This document shows, one piece after another, positions 1-6,471 of a stretch of 8,192 nucleotides of DNA (position 1 is its first letter; each line of letters starts with the position of its first letter). Below the pieces are notes generated by a model. That model ran no database searches. It saw only the letters and a program-made list of their open reading frames with translations, and had not been told where the DNA came from. The stretch is from CAZFBR01 sp035353495 [NCBI: uncultured bacterium] (GTDB lineage: Bacteria > DAOPZR01). A program made the translations under genes and the position numbers. The DNA is taken from positions 1 to 8,192 of the forward strand of contig CAZFBR010000160.1 of assembly GCA_964517215.1 (NCBI GenBank). Direction: 5' to 3'.

Positions 1-1
1 T

Positions 2-427
2 CCGGGCGATATTCGCCTGTCCCGCCAGTTGCAGCGCCGCCATCCCGAGGCGGGCATTGACTGGCGCGACGCGCTCACGCGCACCTCACCACGCATGCCG
101 GGCGATGTCTTTCACACGTCGTTCACCATCCCCATTGTCTGGACGGCAACCTGCAGCGATACCAGTGCGCCCGTCCTGCCGCATCAGGCCGGCCAGCGGC
201 AATGGCTGCACAGCCAAACCGCCCTGCGGGAGTATCTCGACGGCTGCGGCATCAGCGTCGATGACTGCAGCTGGCGCTTTGCCGCGTCGGCGGCGCCGCC
301 CGCCATCATTGCCACCGGCACCTGCACGGTGGTGTGCGTGCTGCAGGCGGTCATGGACAGCGCCACCGCCCGACCCCTGCGCACTTCGCCCATCGATGAA
401 CGCTACTATTGCACTGTTGCCCCGTAA
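2..427 (+). CDS. C-terminal part of an unrecognised protein (5' truncated)
   Basis: The frame is open from the window edge to the TAA at 425-427, giving 141 residues of a C-terminal end. Codon third positions are mostly G or C, as in the genes downstream, so it reads as true coding sequence. I do not recognise the family. The fragment has an Arg-rich start, then 'SFTIPIVWTATC', a helical patch 'SQTALREYLDGCGISVDDC', and a hydrophobic strand-like segment 'AIIATGTCTVVCVLQAVMD'. It ends 'PIDERYYCTVAP'. Six cysteines are scattered in it without an obvious metal-binding spacing. No membrane segment is clear. A 264-nt gap with a hairpin and a new promoter separates it from the next gene, so it probably belongs to a different transcription unit. 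The true start lies outside the window. Confidence 0.6.
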   Translation, partial: PGDIRLSRQLQRRHPEAGIDWRDALTRTSPRMPGDVFHTSFTIPIVWTATCSDTSAPVLPHQAGQRQWLHSQTALREYLDGCGISVDDCSWRFAASAAPPAIIATGTCTVVCVLQAVMDSATARPLRTSPIDERYYCTVAP

Positions 428-519
428 TCGCGTGCGCAGCGGGCCGGTTCCTCCGGGCGATGACGCCGCTGCGCCCAGGGCATGGCGGCGGCTCCGTGCG
501 GCTGTGCCCGGACAGTTTC

Positions 520-548
520 CTGCCGGTCGTTGCGCTTGCGGCCGGCAG
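520..548 (+). terminator. Strong GC-rich hairpin, possible terminator of the first gene
   Basis: CTGCCGG (520-526) pairs exactly with CCGGCAG (542-548). The stem extends inward through 530/538 to 11 pairs, two of them G-U, around a 7-nt loop (531-537). It sits 93 nt after the stop of the upstream gene. No T-run follows on either strand, so it is not a canonical intrinsic terminator. It could be a Rho-type pause site, an mRNA-stabilising structure, or chance in GC-rich DNA. Confidence 0.3.
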
Positions 549-636
549 TGGCGGTGCCGGAAAACCCAGGGGCATGAGCCGGGGTGGCCGCTCGCGTCCG
601 CGCATGCCTGTTGCGAGCCGGAGCGGAAACGGGAAA

Positions 637-665
637 TTGACAGCGGGCGCTGAATAACCGACAAT
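637..665 (+). promoter_or_regulatory. Sigma-70-like promoter for the primase-like gene
   Basis: A perfect -35 box TTGACA lies at 637-642. It is followed by a 17-nt spacer and GACAAT at 660-665, which matches the -10 consensus TATAAT at four of six positions. The expected transcription start is near 672, which would leave a leader of only about 20 nt before the ATG at 692. It is the only consensus-like promoter I see in the window, and the genes after it are nearly contiguous. Confidence 0.55.
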
Positions 666-674
666 ATCATATTC
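652..674. promoter_or_regulatory. Nested AT-rich inverted repeats over the -10 region and start point (possible operator)
   Basis: AATAT (663-667) and ATATT (669-673) form a perfect 11-base palindrome around C668. GAATA (652-656) and TATTC (670-674) form a second inverted pair with 13 bases between the arms. Both overlap the predicted -10 box and transcription start, where a repressor would act. The arms are short and AT-rich, so chance is a real alternative. No regulator gene is visible nearby. Confidence 0.25.
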
Positions 675-680
675 GCCGGC

Positions 681-686
681 GGAGGT
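681..686 (+). promoter_or_regulatory. Ribosome binding site fixing the start at 692
   Basis: GGAGGT at 681-686 is a full Shine-Dalgarno core, five bases before ATG 692-694. It supports this ATG over any internal start. Confidence 0.75.
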
Positions 687-691
687 GTTCT

Positions 692-2089
692 ATGCTCAAT
701 CAAGTCGAATACTATCGCGACCAGAATGTGCGCAGCCGCATCGTTGAATATTGCGGCGGTCATTCGGAGGACGTGCATACCTTCACGGCGGAATACCTCG
801 TCGGCTACGGCGAATACCTGACGTGGAAGGGCAATGAAGAGGCAGTCATTTCCTCGCCCAACGAGGGGTTCGACTGGATCCTGCGCAAGGGGCTGGACAT
901 CTTCCGTTCGCTGTGGGACAAACGCTTCCAGCTGGTGGTGCTCGATATCGAGTATTTCAACATGGACTTCGGCGGCGAGATCTACTGGCAGCCGCTCGAG
1001 GTCTTCCGCCGGCTGGAACCTGTCTACCAGAAGATCATGAGCATCTTCAAGAGCTACGGCATGCGCCCGCTGATGCTGGTTACCGAGCAAAATTACCACT
1101 TCGTTTTCCGCTTCCGCCGCGACTCACCCGTTGACAATGAGCTTGCGCGCATCGGCCAGCTCAACGAGGCGCTCTCGCACAAGTACGGGATCAGCTCCGG
1201 CCGCCGGCACCGGTTTGTTTCCTACGAATACGGCAAGGCCTACGACGGGCTGGGGCGGGTGATGGAGCAGTTCGTCTACAAGCTGATCCACGAATGCCGC
1301 GCGGTGACCAACCTCCCCATCGTCATCACCGACGTGGCGGTCGGGCCCGGTCAGCACGGGCGCGAGGCGATCTCGTTCGATCTGTCCGCGTTCGGCGATC
1401 CCGTCTACATGCGCGACATCCGCTGCGCTTTCTCGACCCATCAGAAGCACAAGGTGCAGATCTACAAGGTGGGGGAGAAGATCGCGCGCGAGATCCCGGT
1501 GCAGATTACCATTCCGCGCACCATCCTCAACCTGACCCAGATCATGCACCTGCGCCGGCATTTCCGCGACGCCGCCGATTACGCGGCGGGGCTGTCGTGC
1601 CGCGTGCCCATCTACACCGAGGAGATGAATCTGCTGATCAAGGAGTATCGGGAGAGTCCGCTGTTCAAGTTCCACCAGCATTACGACGACCGTTACTTCG
1701 CCTCGCCGCAGGAGCGCCGTGCGCTGCTGGCCAAGGTTGACCTGCGCGCGCTGCCGCCCTGCGTGCGGCAGGCGATGGAACAGCCCAACCCGCACCTGCT
1801 CAAGCCGACCAACCTGCAGATGCTCACCCGGGTCATGCTCAAATGGGGCTGGCATCCGCGCGATATCGCCGGTGTGGTCTGGAGCAAGTACGAGGAGAAG
1901 CAGCACGGCTGGGAAGAGGACTGGGACCGGTACGACGAGGCGACCCGCGCGAATTTCTATGTGCGGCTCTTCGCCGGGATGATGCAGGCCGGGCTTGACA
2001 ACAAGATGGACTGCAACTGCGTCTCGCACAAGGAAAAGGGTTTCTGTCTGAAGCCGTGGTGCGGGTTCGACCTGAGCAAATACGCGTAG
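692..2089 (+). CDS. Archaeo-eukaryotic primase (AEP)-like protein with PriL-like Fe-S C-terminal region
   Basis: A 465-residue soluble protein with no signal peptide or membrane segment. The N-terminal half looks like an AEP/PriS catalytic region. 'LVVLDIEYFN' (D85, E87) resembles the metal-binding DxD/DxE motif I. 'TEQNYHFVF' (H136) resembles the sxH motif II. 'ISFDLSAFGDPVYMRD' (D230 or D236) resembles motif III, and it is followed by 'RDIRCAFSTHQKHK' (R244, S248, H250, K252), which recalls the R...S-x-H-x-K nucleotide-binding stretch of PriS. The C-terminal part (about 353-460) starts 'LPPCVRQAM', recalling the PPC start of the PriL C-terminal domain. A helical stretch with 'MLKWGWHPRDIAGVVW' follows, then C441-x-C443-x8-C452-x4-C457. 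C357 plus three of these could ligate a [4Fe-4S] cluster. The expected activity is primase and/or polymerase. The assignment rests on motif reading, not a search. Divergence is high; a zinc-binding protein of unknown function is the alternative. It heads a tight gene cluster behind its own promoter. Confidence 0.6.
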   Translation: MLNQVEYYRDQNVRSRIVEYCGGHSEDVHTFTAEYLVGYGEYLTWKGNEEAVISSPNEGFDWILRKGLDIFRSLWDKRFQLVVLDIEYFNMDFGGEIYWQPLEVFRRLEPVYQKIMSIFKSYGMRPLMLVTEQNYHFVFRFRRDSPVDNELARIGQLNEALSHKYGISSGRRHRFVSYEYGKAYDGLGRVMEQFVYKLIHECRAVTNLPIVITDVAVGPGQHGREAISFDLSAFGDPVYMRDIRCAFSTHQKHKVQIYKVGEKIAREIPVQITIPRTILNLTQIMHLRRHFRDAADYAAGLSCRVPIYTEEMNLLIKEYRESPLFKFHQHYDDRYFASPQERRALLAKVDLRALPPCVRQAMEQPNPHLLKPTNLQMLTRVMLKWGWHPRDIAGVVWSKYEEKQHGWEEDWDRYDEATRANFYVRLFAGMMQAGLDNKMDCNCVSHKEKGFCLKPWCGFDLSKYA

Positions 2090-2106
2090 CCACGGGCGGT
2101 GCGGCG

Positions 2107-3033
2107 ATGAGAATATTCGGCAAGCCGGAGTATTTCACCAAGCGGCACATCGAAAAGGTGCGGGGCAAGATCGGGACGGTACTGGCCGAGCAGGCGGTGC
2201 ATTGCCTGGAACTGGTGGCGGCCTTGTCCAGTACCGGGCTGAAGTTCCGCTTCAAGGGGGGGAACTCGCAGCTGCTGCTGCTGCCGCAGCCGCACCGGCT
2301 GTCGATTGATGTCGATATCGCCACGGCGGAACCGCGCCCGCGCATTATCGAGGCGGTCGCGTCGGTTGCCGACGGCGACGGGGTTTTCACCCGCTGGGTG
2401 CACCGCCAGCACAAGACCAAGCCCTGGCTGCCCCTCGCCAGTTTTGAGATCTTCTACCGGCCGCTCTTCCAGAAGGAGGAGCAGTCATTTATCATGCTCG
2501 ATGCCATCCTGCACGGCAGCCCGTATCCGGGGCAGAGCGTGCCGGTGATCTCGGGCCGGCTCTACCAGTCAAGCGTGCGGGCGGAAATCCCGACCCCGTC
2601 AGGACTGGCGGGGGACAAGCTGCTGACCCTCGGGCCGCGCACCCTGGGCATTCCGTTCGGCAAGAACAAGGAAGGGCAGCGGCTGAAGCATGTCTTTGAC
2701 ATCGCGCGGCTGATCGAGCTCGGCCTGGAAACAACGGCGGTGGCGGCCAGCGTGCGCGGCTCGATGCAGCAGGAACTCGACATCCAGCAGCGCTCGATGG
2801 AATTGCGCGAGGTTTACGACGACACCATGACGCTGCTCACCATCCCCGGGCGCTACCCGGACGAACCGGCGCTGGCGGACGATCTGCCGGCGGATGTGCG
2901 CGAAGTGGTGGTCGGGCGCGAGCAGCTGCGCCTGCATCTGATGAGCCAGCAGTATGACTGGCGCGATCTGCAGCGCGATGCCGCCGCGGTGGCGGAGCTG
3001 TTCGGCGCAGTCATGCGCCACGGAGCGGCCTGA
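2107..3033 (+). CDS. AbiEii/AbiGii-like nucleotidyltransferase
   Basis: A 308-residue protein resembling the AbiEii/AbiGii (DUF1814) nucleotidyltransferase toxins of abortive-infection and toxin-antitoxin systems. 'LKFRFKGGNSQLLLLP' followed by 'HRLSIDVDIA' matches the family pattern hKGG(T/S)...R-h-S-x-D-h-D; G51-G52 would hold the triphosphate and D68/D70 the metals. 'SGLAGDKLLTLGPR' (K171) and 'KHVFDIARLIELG' (D198) match the later conserved Lys and the aspartate of the helical part. The usual Thr/Ser after GG is Asn53, with Ser54 next. Length is typical for the family. ATG 2107 is preferred: the same frame opens at GTG 2056, but that would overlap the previous gene by 34 nt. The ribosome site is weak, so translation may be coupled to the upstream gene 17 nt away. 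No AbiEi-type winged-helix antitoxin is adjacent. Family members transfer nucleotides to acceptors such as tRNA; the target here cannot be read from sequence. Confidence 0.75.
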   Translation: MRIFGKPEYFTKRHIEKVRGKIGTVLAEQAVHCLELVAALSSTGLKFRFKGGNSQLLLLPQPHRLSIDVDIATAEPRPRIIEAVASVADGDGVFTRWVHRQHKTKPWLPLASFEIFYRPLFQKEEQSFIMLDAILHGSPYPGQSVPVISGRLYQSSVRAEIPTPSGLAGDKLLTLGPRTLGIPFGKNKEGQRLKHVFDIARLIELGLETTAVAASVRGSMQQELDIQQRSMELREVYDDTMTLLTIPGRYPDEPALADDLPADVREVVVGREQLRLHLMSQQYDWRDLQRDAAAVAELFGAVMRHGAA

Positions 3034-4844
3034 CCCTGAAGCGGCTGCTGTGGGCTGCGCTGGCACTGCTCTGGCTGCAGGGCGCGGCGCTGGCGGCACC
3101 GGCGCTAACCGTCGGGACCGGAACGGTTGATCCCGCGCAATTCACCCTGCTGCTGACCGTTCCCGCCCCGTACCATGTCAATACCAACCGACCGACATTC
3201 GACTGGCTGATTCCGACGACCCTGCGACTGGAACCGCTGCCGGGCGTGCGGTTCGGGGCGCCGCGTTTTCCCGCGGGCGAGCTGCGGGTTACCGGCGGCA
3301 TGGACACTCCGATCGCCGTGTTCAGCGGTACCGTGCGCATTGTGGTGCCGTATGCGGCGGTTGCTGAAACTGCCGCCGCCATGCCGCGCCGCGTACGCGG
3401 CACCGTAACCTGCCAACCGTGTGACGACGTCAGCTGCTATCCGCCGCAGACGCTGCCGTTCCAACTGACCGTGCCTGCGGCAGCGCCACCGCTGCCGCAG
3501 CCGCGCGGCGAGACGGCCACCGCGGGGCCGGTGGCTGCGGAGACACCGGCGGCGCCGCAGTTGCCTGCCGCAGCGGCAGCCGTGCCGGCGGAACTGCCGG
3601 CGTCAACGCCCGGACTGCCGGTTATGCTGTTGCTGGCGCTGGGCGGCGGCGTGCTGCTCAATTTCATGCCCTGTGTGCTGACGGTGCTTTCGCTCAAGGT
3701 GCTTGGCCTGGTGCGGCAGGCGCAGGAATCGCGCGGCCGCGCGGCCGCGCTCGGCGTTGCCTACACCCTGGGGGTGCTGGCGTCGTTCTGGCTGATTGCG
3801 GGGCTGGTGCTGGCGCTGCGGGCGGCCGGGCATGGTGTCGGCTGGGGGTTCCAGTTCCAGAACCCGCATTTCGTTGCGGTCATGTCCGCAATCATCACGG
3901 CGGTCGGGGTCAATCTGTTTGGTGTGTTCGAGGTGCAGCTGCCGGGTGCTGCCGCTGCGGGCATGGCGCAGGCCGCGTCGCGTGAGGGGTTGCCGGGCGC
4001 GTTCCTGAGCGGCGCGTTTGCCACGCTGCTCGCCACCCCCTGCACGGCGCCGCTGCTTGGTGCGGCCATGGGTTTTGCCTTCACCCAGTCCGCGTCCGTG
4101 CTGCTGGCCGTGTTCACGGCGGCGGCGCTGGGTTTGGCGCTGCCGTTCCTGATCCTGACGCTGCTCCCCGCTGCCCGCCGACTGATGCCGAAACCGGGGG
4201 CGTGGATGATTATCTTCAAGCAGGCCATGGCGTTCCTCATGCTGGCGACGCTTCCCTGGCTCTGGTATGTGCTGGGCCGGCAGACCACGACCCTGGCCAT
4301 GGCGGTCCTCGCCGGCTGGAATCTGCTGATTGCGCTCGCGCTGTGGGCCATGGCGCAGGCGGGCGGCCTGACTGCGCCCGCCGCCCGCCGCTGGCTGGCG
4401 CGAACGCTGGCGGTGATGCTGATCATCGCGAGTTATGGCCTGGTGGTTCAGCCGACGCTGGCGCGGATGCCGGCGGCGGCGGACAAGGCAGGCGATGACC
4501 GTTGGCTGCCGTACGACGCCGCGCAGCTGGCGGCGCTGCGGGCGGAGGGGAAGAGCATATTCCTCGTCGCCACGGCCGACTGGTGCATGACCTGCAAGGT
4601 CAACGAGCAGGCGGTGCTGAATACCGCGGCAACCGCTGCCCTGTTCCAGCGCCATGGCCTGGTGCTGATGCGGGCGGATTGGACGCGAGCCGATCCGGCC
4701 ATTACGGCCCTGCTGCGTTCCCATGGCCGGGCAGGCGTGCCGTTCTATGCGCTGTTTCGGGGCGAGCGCGAACCGGTCATTCTGCCGGAGCTGCTGACCT
4801 ATGAACTGCTGGCCCGCGCCGTTGACGGTGACCGGGACCGGTGA
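3030..4844 (+). CDS. dsbD: DsbD/ScsB-like membrane protein-disulfide reductase
   Basis: The product (604 residues) carries reducing power from cytoplasmic thioredoxin across the inner membrane to periplasmic thiol proteins. Starting at CTG 3030, it opens with a clear signal peptide (KRLLWAALALLWLQGAALA, cut after A22). The periplasmic DsbD_N-like domain (about 23-150) has 'CQPCDDVSCYPP', in which C131/C136 match the C-x4-C-hPP pair. A Pro/Ala-rich linker (about 150-195) follows. The membrane domain (about 197-480) has 'NFMPCVLTVLSLK' (C215) and 'ATPCTAPLLGAAMG' (C338). The C-terminal thioredoxin domain has 'ADWCMTC' (C519, C522). All six redox cysteines are present. Position +4 from C215, normally Pro, is Thr. 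No ATG or GTG exists in frame between the upstream gene and the signal peptide. The frame contains ATG codons only much later, inside the periplasmic domain, so a CTG start overlapping the previous TGA (CTGA) is inferred; CTG 3036 is the alternative. Confidence 0.88.
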   Translation: MTLKRLLWAALALLWLQGAALAAPALTVGTGTVDPAQFTLLLTVPAPYHVNTNRPTFDWLIPTTLRLEPLPGVRFGAPRFPAGELRVTGGMDTPIAVFSGTVRIVVPYAAVAETAAAMPRRVRGTVTCQPCDDVSCYPPQTLPFQLTVPAAAPPLPQPRGETATAGPVAAETPAAPQLPAAAAAVPAELPASTPGLPVMLLLALGGGVLLNFMPCVLTVLSLKVLGLVRQAQESRGRAAALGVAYTLGVLASFWLIAGLVLALRAAGHGVGWGFQFQNPHFVAVMSAIITAVGVNLFGVFEVQLPGAAAAGMAQAASREGLPGAFLSGAFATLLATPCTAPLLGAAMGFAFTQSASVLLAVFTAAALGLALPFLILTLLPAARRLMPKPGAWMIIFKQAMAFLMLATLPWLWYVLGRQTTTLAMAVLAGWNLLIALALWAMAQAGGLTAPAARRWLARTLAVMLIIASYGLVVQPTLARMPAAADKAGDDRWLPYDAAQLAALRAEGKSIFLVATADWCMTCKVNEQAVLNTAATAALFQRHGLVLMRADWTRADPAITALLRSHGRAGVPFYALFRGEREPVILPELLTYELLARAVDGDRDR

Positions 4845-4851
4845 TAGACTG

Positions 4852-6471
4852 ATGCCAATGAACGGGAAATGCTGGTGCCTGATGGTCGCGGGCTGCTGGC
4901 TGCTGGCGGCGCCGGCGGCGGCGGGCAATCTGCTGGCCACGGCGCATATCGAGAGCTATACGTCGGCCATCGCGGACATTACCGGCGTGCGGGCCATGAT
5001 CGACGGCAACCTCGTCACCGCCTGGAGCAACACCCCGCAGCACCGCCGTCCGTTTGCGTTTGAGTTCAGCTGGGACCTGCCGATCGTCCCGGGCGGGGTG
5101 CGGGTGGCGGTGCCGGGCGGCCCGGACACGGGGATTTGCGCCCGGGTGGTGCGCATTGAGACGCTGGCGGAGGGGACGCTGGCGTACAGTGAGGCGCGCA
5201 CCATCAATCTCGAACCGCGCGAGGGGTGGCAGACCTTTCTCCTGCCGGCGGTGCCGACGCGCAAAATGCGGATCACCGTCATCAAGAACCACGGCGATCC
5301 CGTTTATACCAGCATCAATGAACTGGAAATCCTGACCCCGGCGGCGGCCGGGCACAAGGAGAGTGTGCCGGCGCGGGTGGTGCGCACACACGGACCGGTT
5401 TGGCTGTATAACGGCCTGTCTGACCAGCCGGCGCTGCCGTATGCGCGTGAGGCGCTCGCCGATGTGTTTGCCCTGGCGACAGGATACGACGGTGAAGCAA
5501 CGCTCTCGTTCGGCAGTACGCCGATGCCCTTTGCCGATGCCGGCGGCGCGCGGCTGCGTCTCGGCGCCTACACGACCGTGCTGGTCGACCGCTGGTACGA
5601 GGGTCAGCCGCAGTACCGGATGCTGGTATTGACCGGTACTGTATTCCTCGACGCAGAAGCGGCCGAAGGAGAATGGCTGGTCACCACCGGCGAGGGGGCG
5701 TTCCAACTGGCGGGGACCGGGCAGACCGTCGTGCGTTGCGGCGGACCGGACGGCACGATCATCAAACTGAACCGCGGACAGGCGGTGATTGTCGACCGGC
5801 GCACGGAACACGCGTTGCCGGTGGTGGATGCCGATACAGCGCTCCTGGCGGTACAACTGCGGCCGTCCCGTGCCGCTGCAACTGGCGTGTTGCTCGACCG
5901 GCAGCCGGACGGCATTCTCACCTGGCTGGCGGCAGTTGCGCCGTTGAACCGGGTCGGGACCATGTGGCAGGAGCGGCGGCGGGCGGATAGCGGGCAGGCG
6001 CCCGATACCGTGCCGGCACTGCTGGCGCCGCTGCTGCGGGAGCAGGCGCTGGCGGCGACGGATACCGGATCGCACCGCCTCGTTCCGCCGGGCGCGCCGA
6101 TTCCCCTGGCGGATATCTGGCGGCGGGGGTCGGCATTGGCGCGACTGCTGCTGACCGGCTGGCCGGCGGAAGCACTGGCTGCCGACAGCACCACGCCCGA
6201 CTATGAGGCACAACTGGCTGCGGCCTACACGCTGGCGGATATCGGTGCCGGCGGCATGATGTCGGCGCCGGCCGTGGCGCCGTACGGCAGCAATACGGCC
6301 GGTGCCGCGCTGCCGGCGGGCGTGGTGGCGGATGACGGACCGGCAGCGGGCTCGCCCTGGCTGGTCGTTTGCCAGCACGGGGGAAAACAGGCGATAATCT
6401 GGCTGGCGCCGGACGGCATGCGTCGCTGGAAGTATGCTGCGCCGGGCGAAGGGGAGGCCCTGATCCGATGA
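4852..6471 (+). CDS. Exported protein with F5/8 type C-like and FecR-like domains
   Basis: I do not recognise a named family for this 539-residue protein. It begins with a short hydrophobic export signal ending 'LLAAPAAAG', probably cut near residue 24; 'MVAGC' at 11-15 is a weak lipobox alternative. Residues about 26-162 look like an F5/8 type C (discoidin, galactose-binding) beta-sandwich: 'ITGVRAMIDGNLVTAWSN' near the start and a closing 'SINELEILTP'. Residues about 175-340 look like a FecR-type domain: 'VVRTHGPVWLYNG', 'FALATGYDGEATLSFGS', 'RLRLGAYTTVLVDRW', 'MLVLTGTVFLDA'. The C-terminal 200 residues are Ala/Gly-rich with no domain I know. ATG 4852 is chosen because GGTGAT at 4840-4845 lies six bases before it; ATG 4858 is the alternative. 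It starts 7 nt after the dsbD stop and ends in an ATGA overlap with the kinase gene. That suggests an envelope ligand sensor or accessory protein for the kinase, which is inference. Confidence 0.6.
   Translation: MPMNGKCWCLMVAGCWLLAAPAAAGNLLATAHIESYTSAIADITGVRAMIDGNLVTAWSNTPQHRRPFAFEFSWDLPIVPGGVRVAVPGGPDTGICARVVRIETLAEGTLAYSEARTINLEPREGWQTFLLPAVPTRKMRITVIKNHGDPVYTSINELEILTPAAAGHKESVPARVVRTHGPVWLYNGLSDQPALPYAREALADVFALATGYDGEATLSFGSTPMPFADAGGARLRLGAYTTVLVDRWYEGQPQYRMLVLTGTVFLDAEAAEGEWLVTTGEGAFQLAGTGQTVVRCGGPDGTIIKLNRGQAVIVDRRTEHALPVVDADTALLAVQLRPSRAAATGVLLDRQPDGILTWLAAVAPLNRVGTMWQERRRADSGQAPDTVPALLAPLLREQALAATDTGSHRLVPPGAPIPLADIWRRGSALARLLLTGWPAEALAADSTTPDYEAQLAAAYTLADIGAGGMMSAPAVAPYGSNTAGAALPAGVVADDGPAAGSPWLVVCQHGGKQAIIWLAPDGMRRWKYAAPGEGEALIR

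Larger units (their letters stand above)
428..691. other. Intergenic region between the truncated first gene and the primase-like gene
   Basis: No convincing gene is seen in these 264 bases. The open frames crossing it are compositionally odd (Arg/Pro/Ala/Gly-rich), have no good ribosome site and match no family I know. It holds a stable hairpin (520-548), a short repeated GAGCCGG around 574-620, and a promoter region (637-665) feeding the gene at 692. The last ~25 bases are clearly more AT-rich than the rest. Confidence 0.6.

Noticed and set aside
57-653. Plus-strand frames covering the 428-691 gap (57-653 and 409-657) as possible small genes
   Set aside because: Arg/Pro/Ala-rich translations overlapping the first gene in another frame, with no ribosome site. 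The region is better explained as non-coding.
86-1099. Minus-strand open frame of 337 codons crossing the promoter region and the start of the primase-like gene
   Set aside because: It runs through the intergenic region and two + strand genes with no recognisable pattern and no sensible start signals.
2056-2106. Upstream GTG start for the nucleotidyltransferase
   Set aside because: It would overlap the previous gene by 34 nt and add residues without family resemblance; ATG 2107 fits better.
3731-3750. Perfect 20-base palindrome GCGCGGCCGCGCGGCCGCGC containing two GCGGCCGC units
   Set aside because: It lies inside dsbD in a loop coded as Arg/Gly/Ala residues, where GC-rich codons easily give such symmetry. 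No flanking repeat or other site supports a separate role.
3603-4940. Minus-strand open frame of 445 codons opposite dsbD
   Set aside because: Arg/Gln/His-rich shadow. The + strand carries all DsbD cysteine motifs.
4777-6378. Long minus-strand open frame of 533 codons opposite the F5/8-FecR gene
   Set aside because: The translation is Arg/His/Gln/Pro-rich with no domain pattern or ribosome site. The + strand frame has a signal peptide, domain-like patterns and proper operon spacing. It is a GC-codon shadow.
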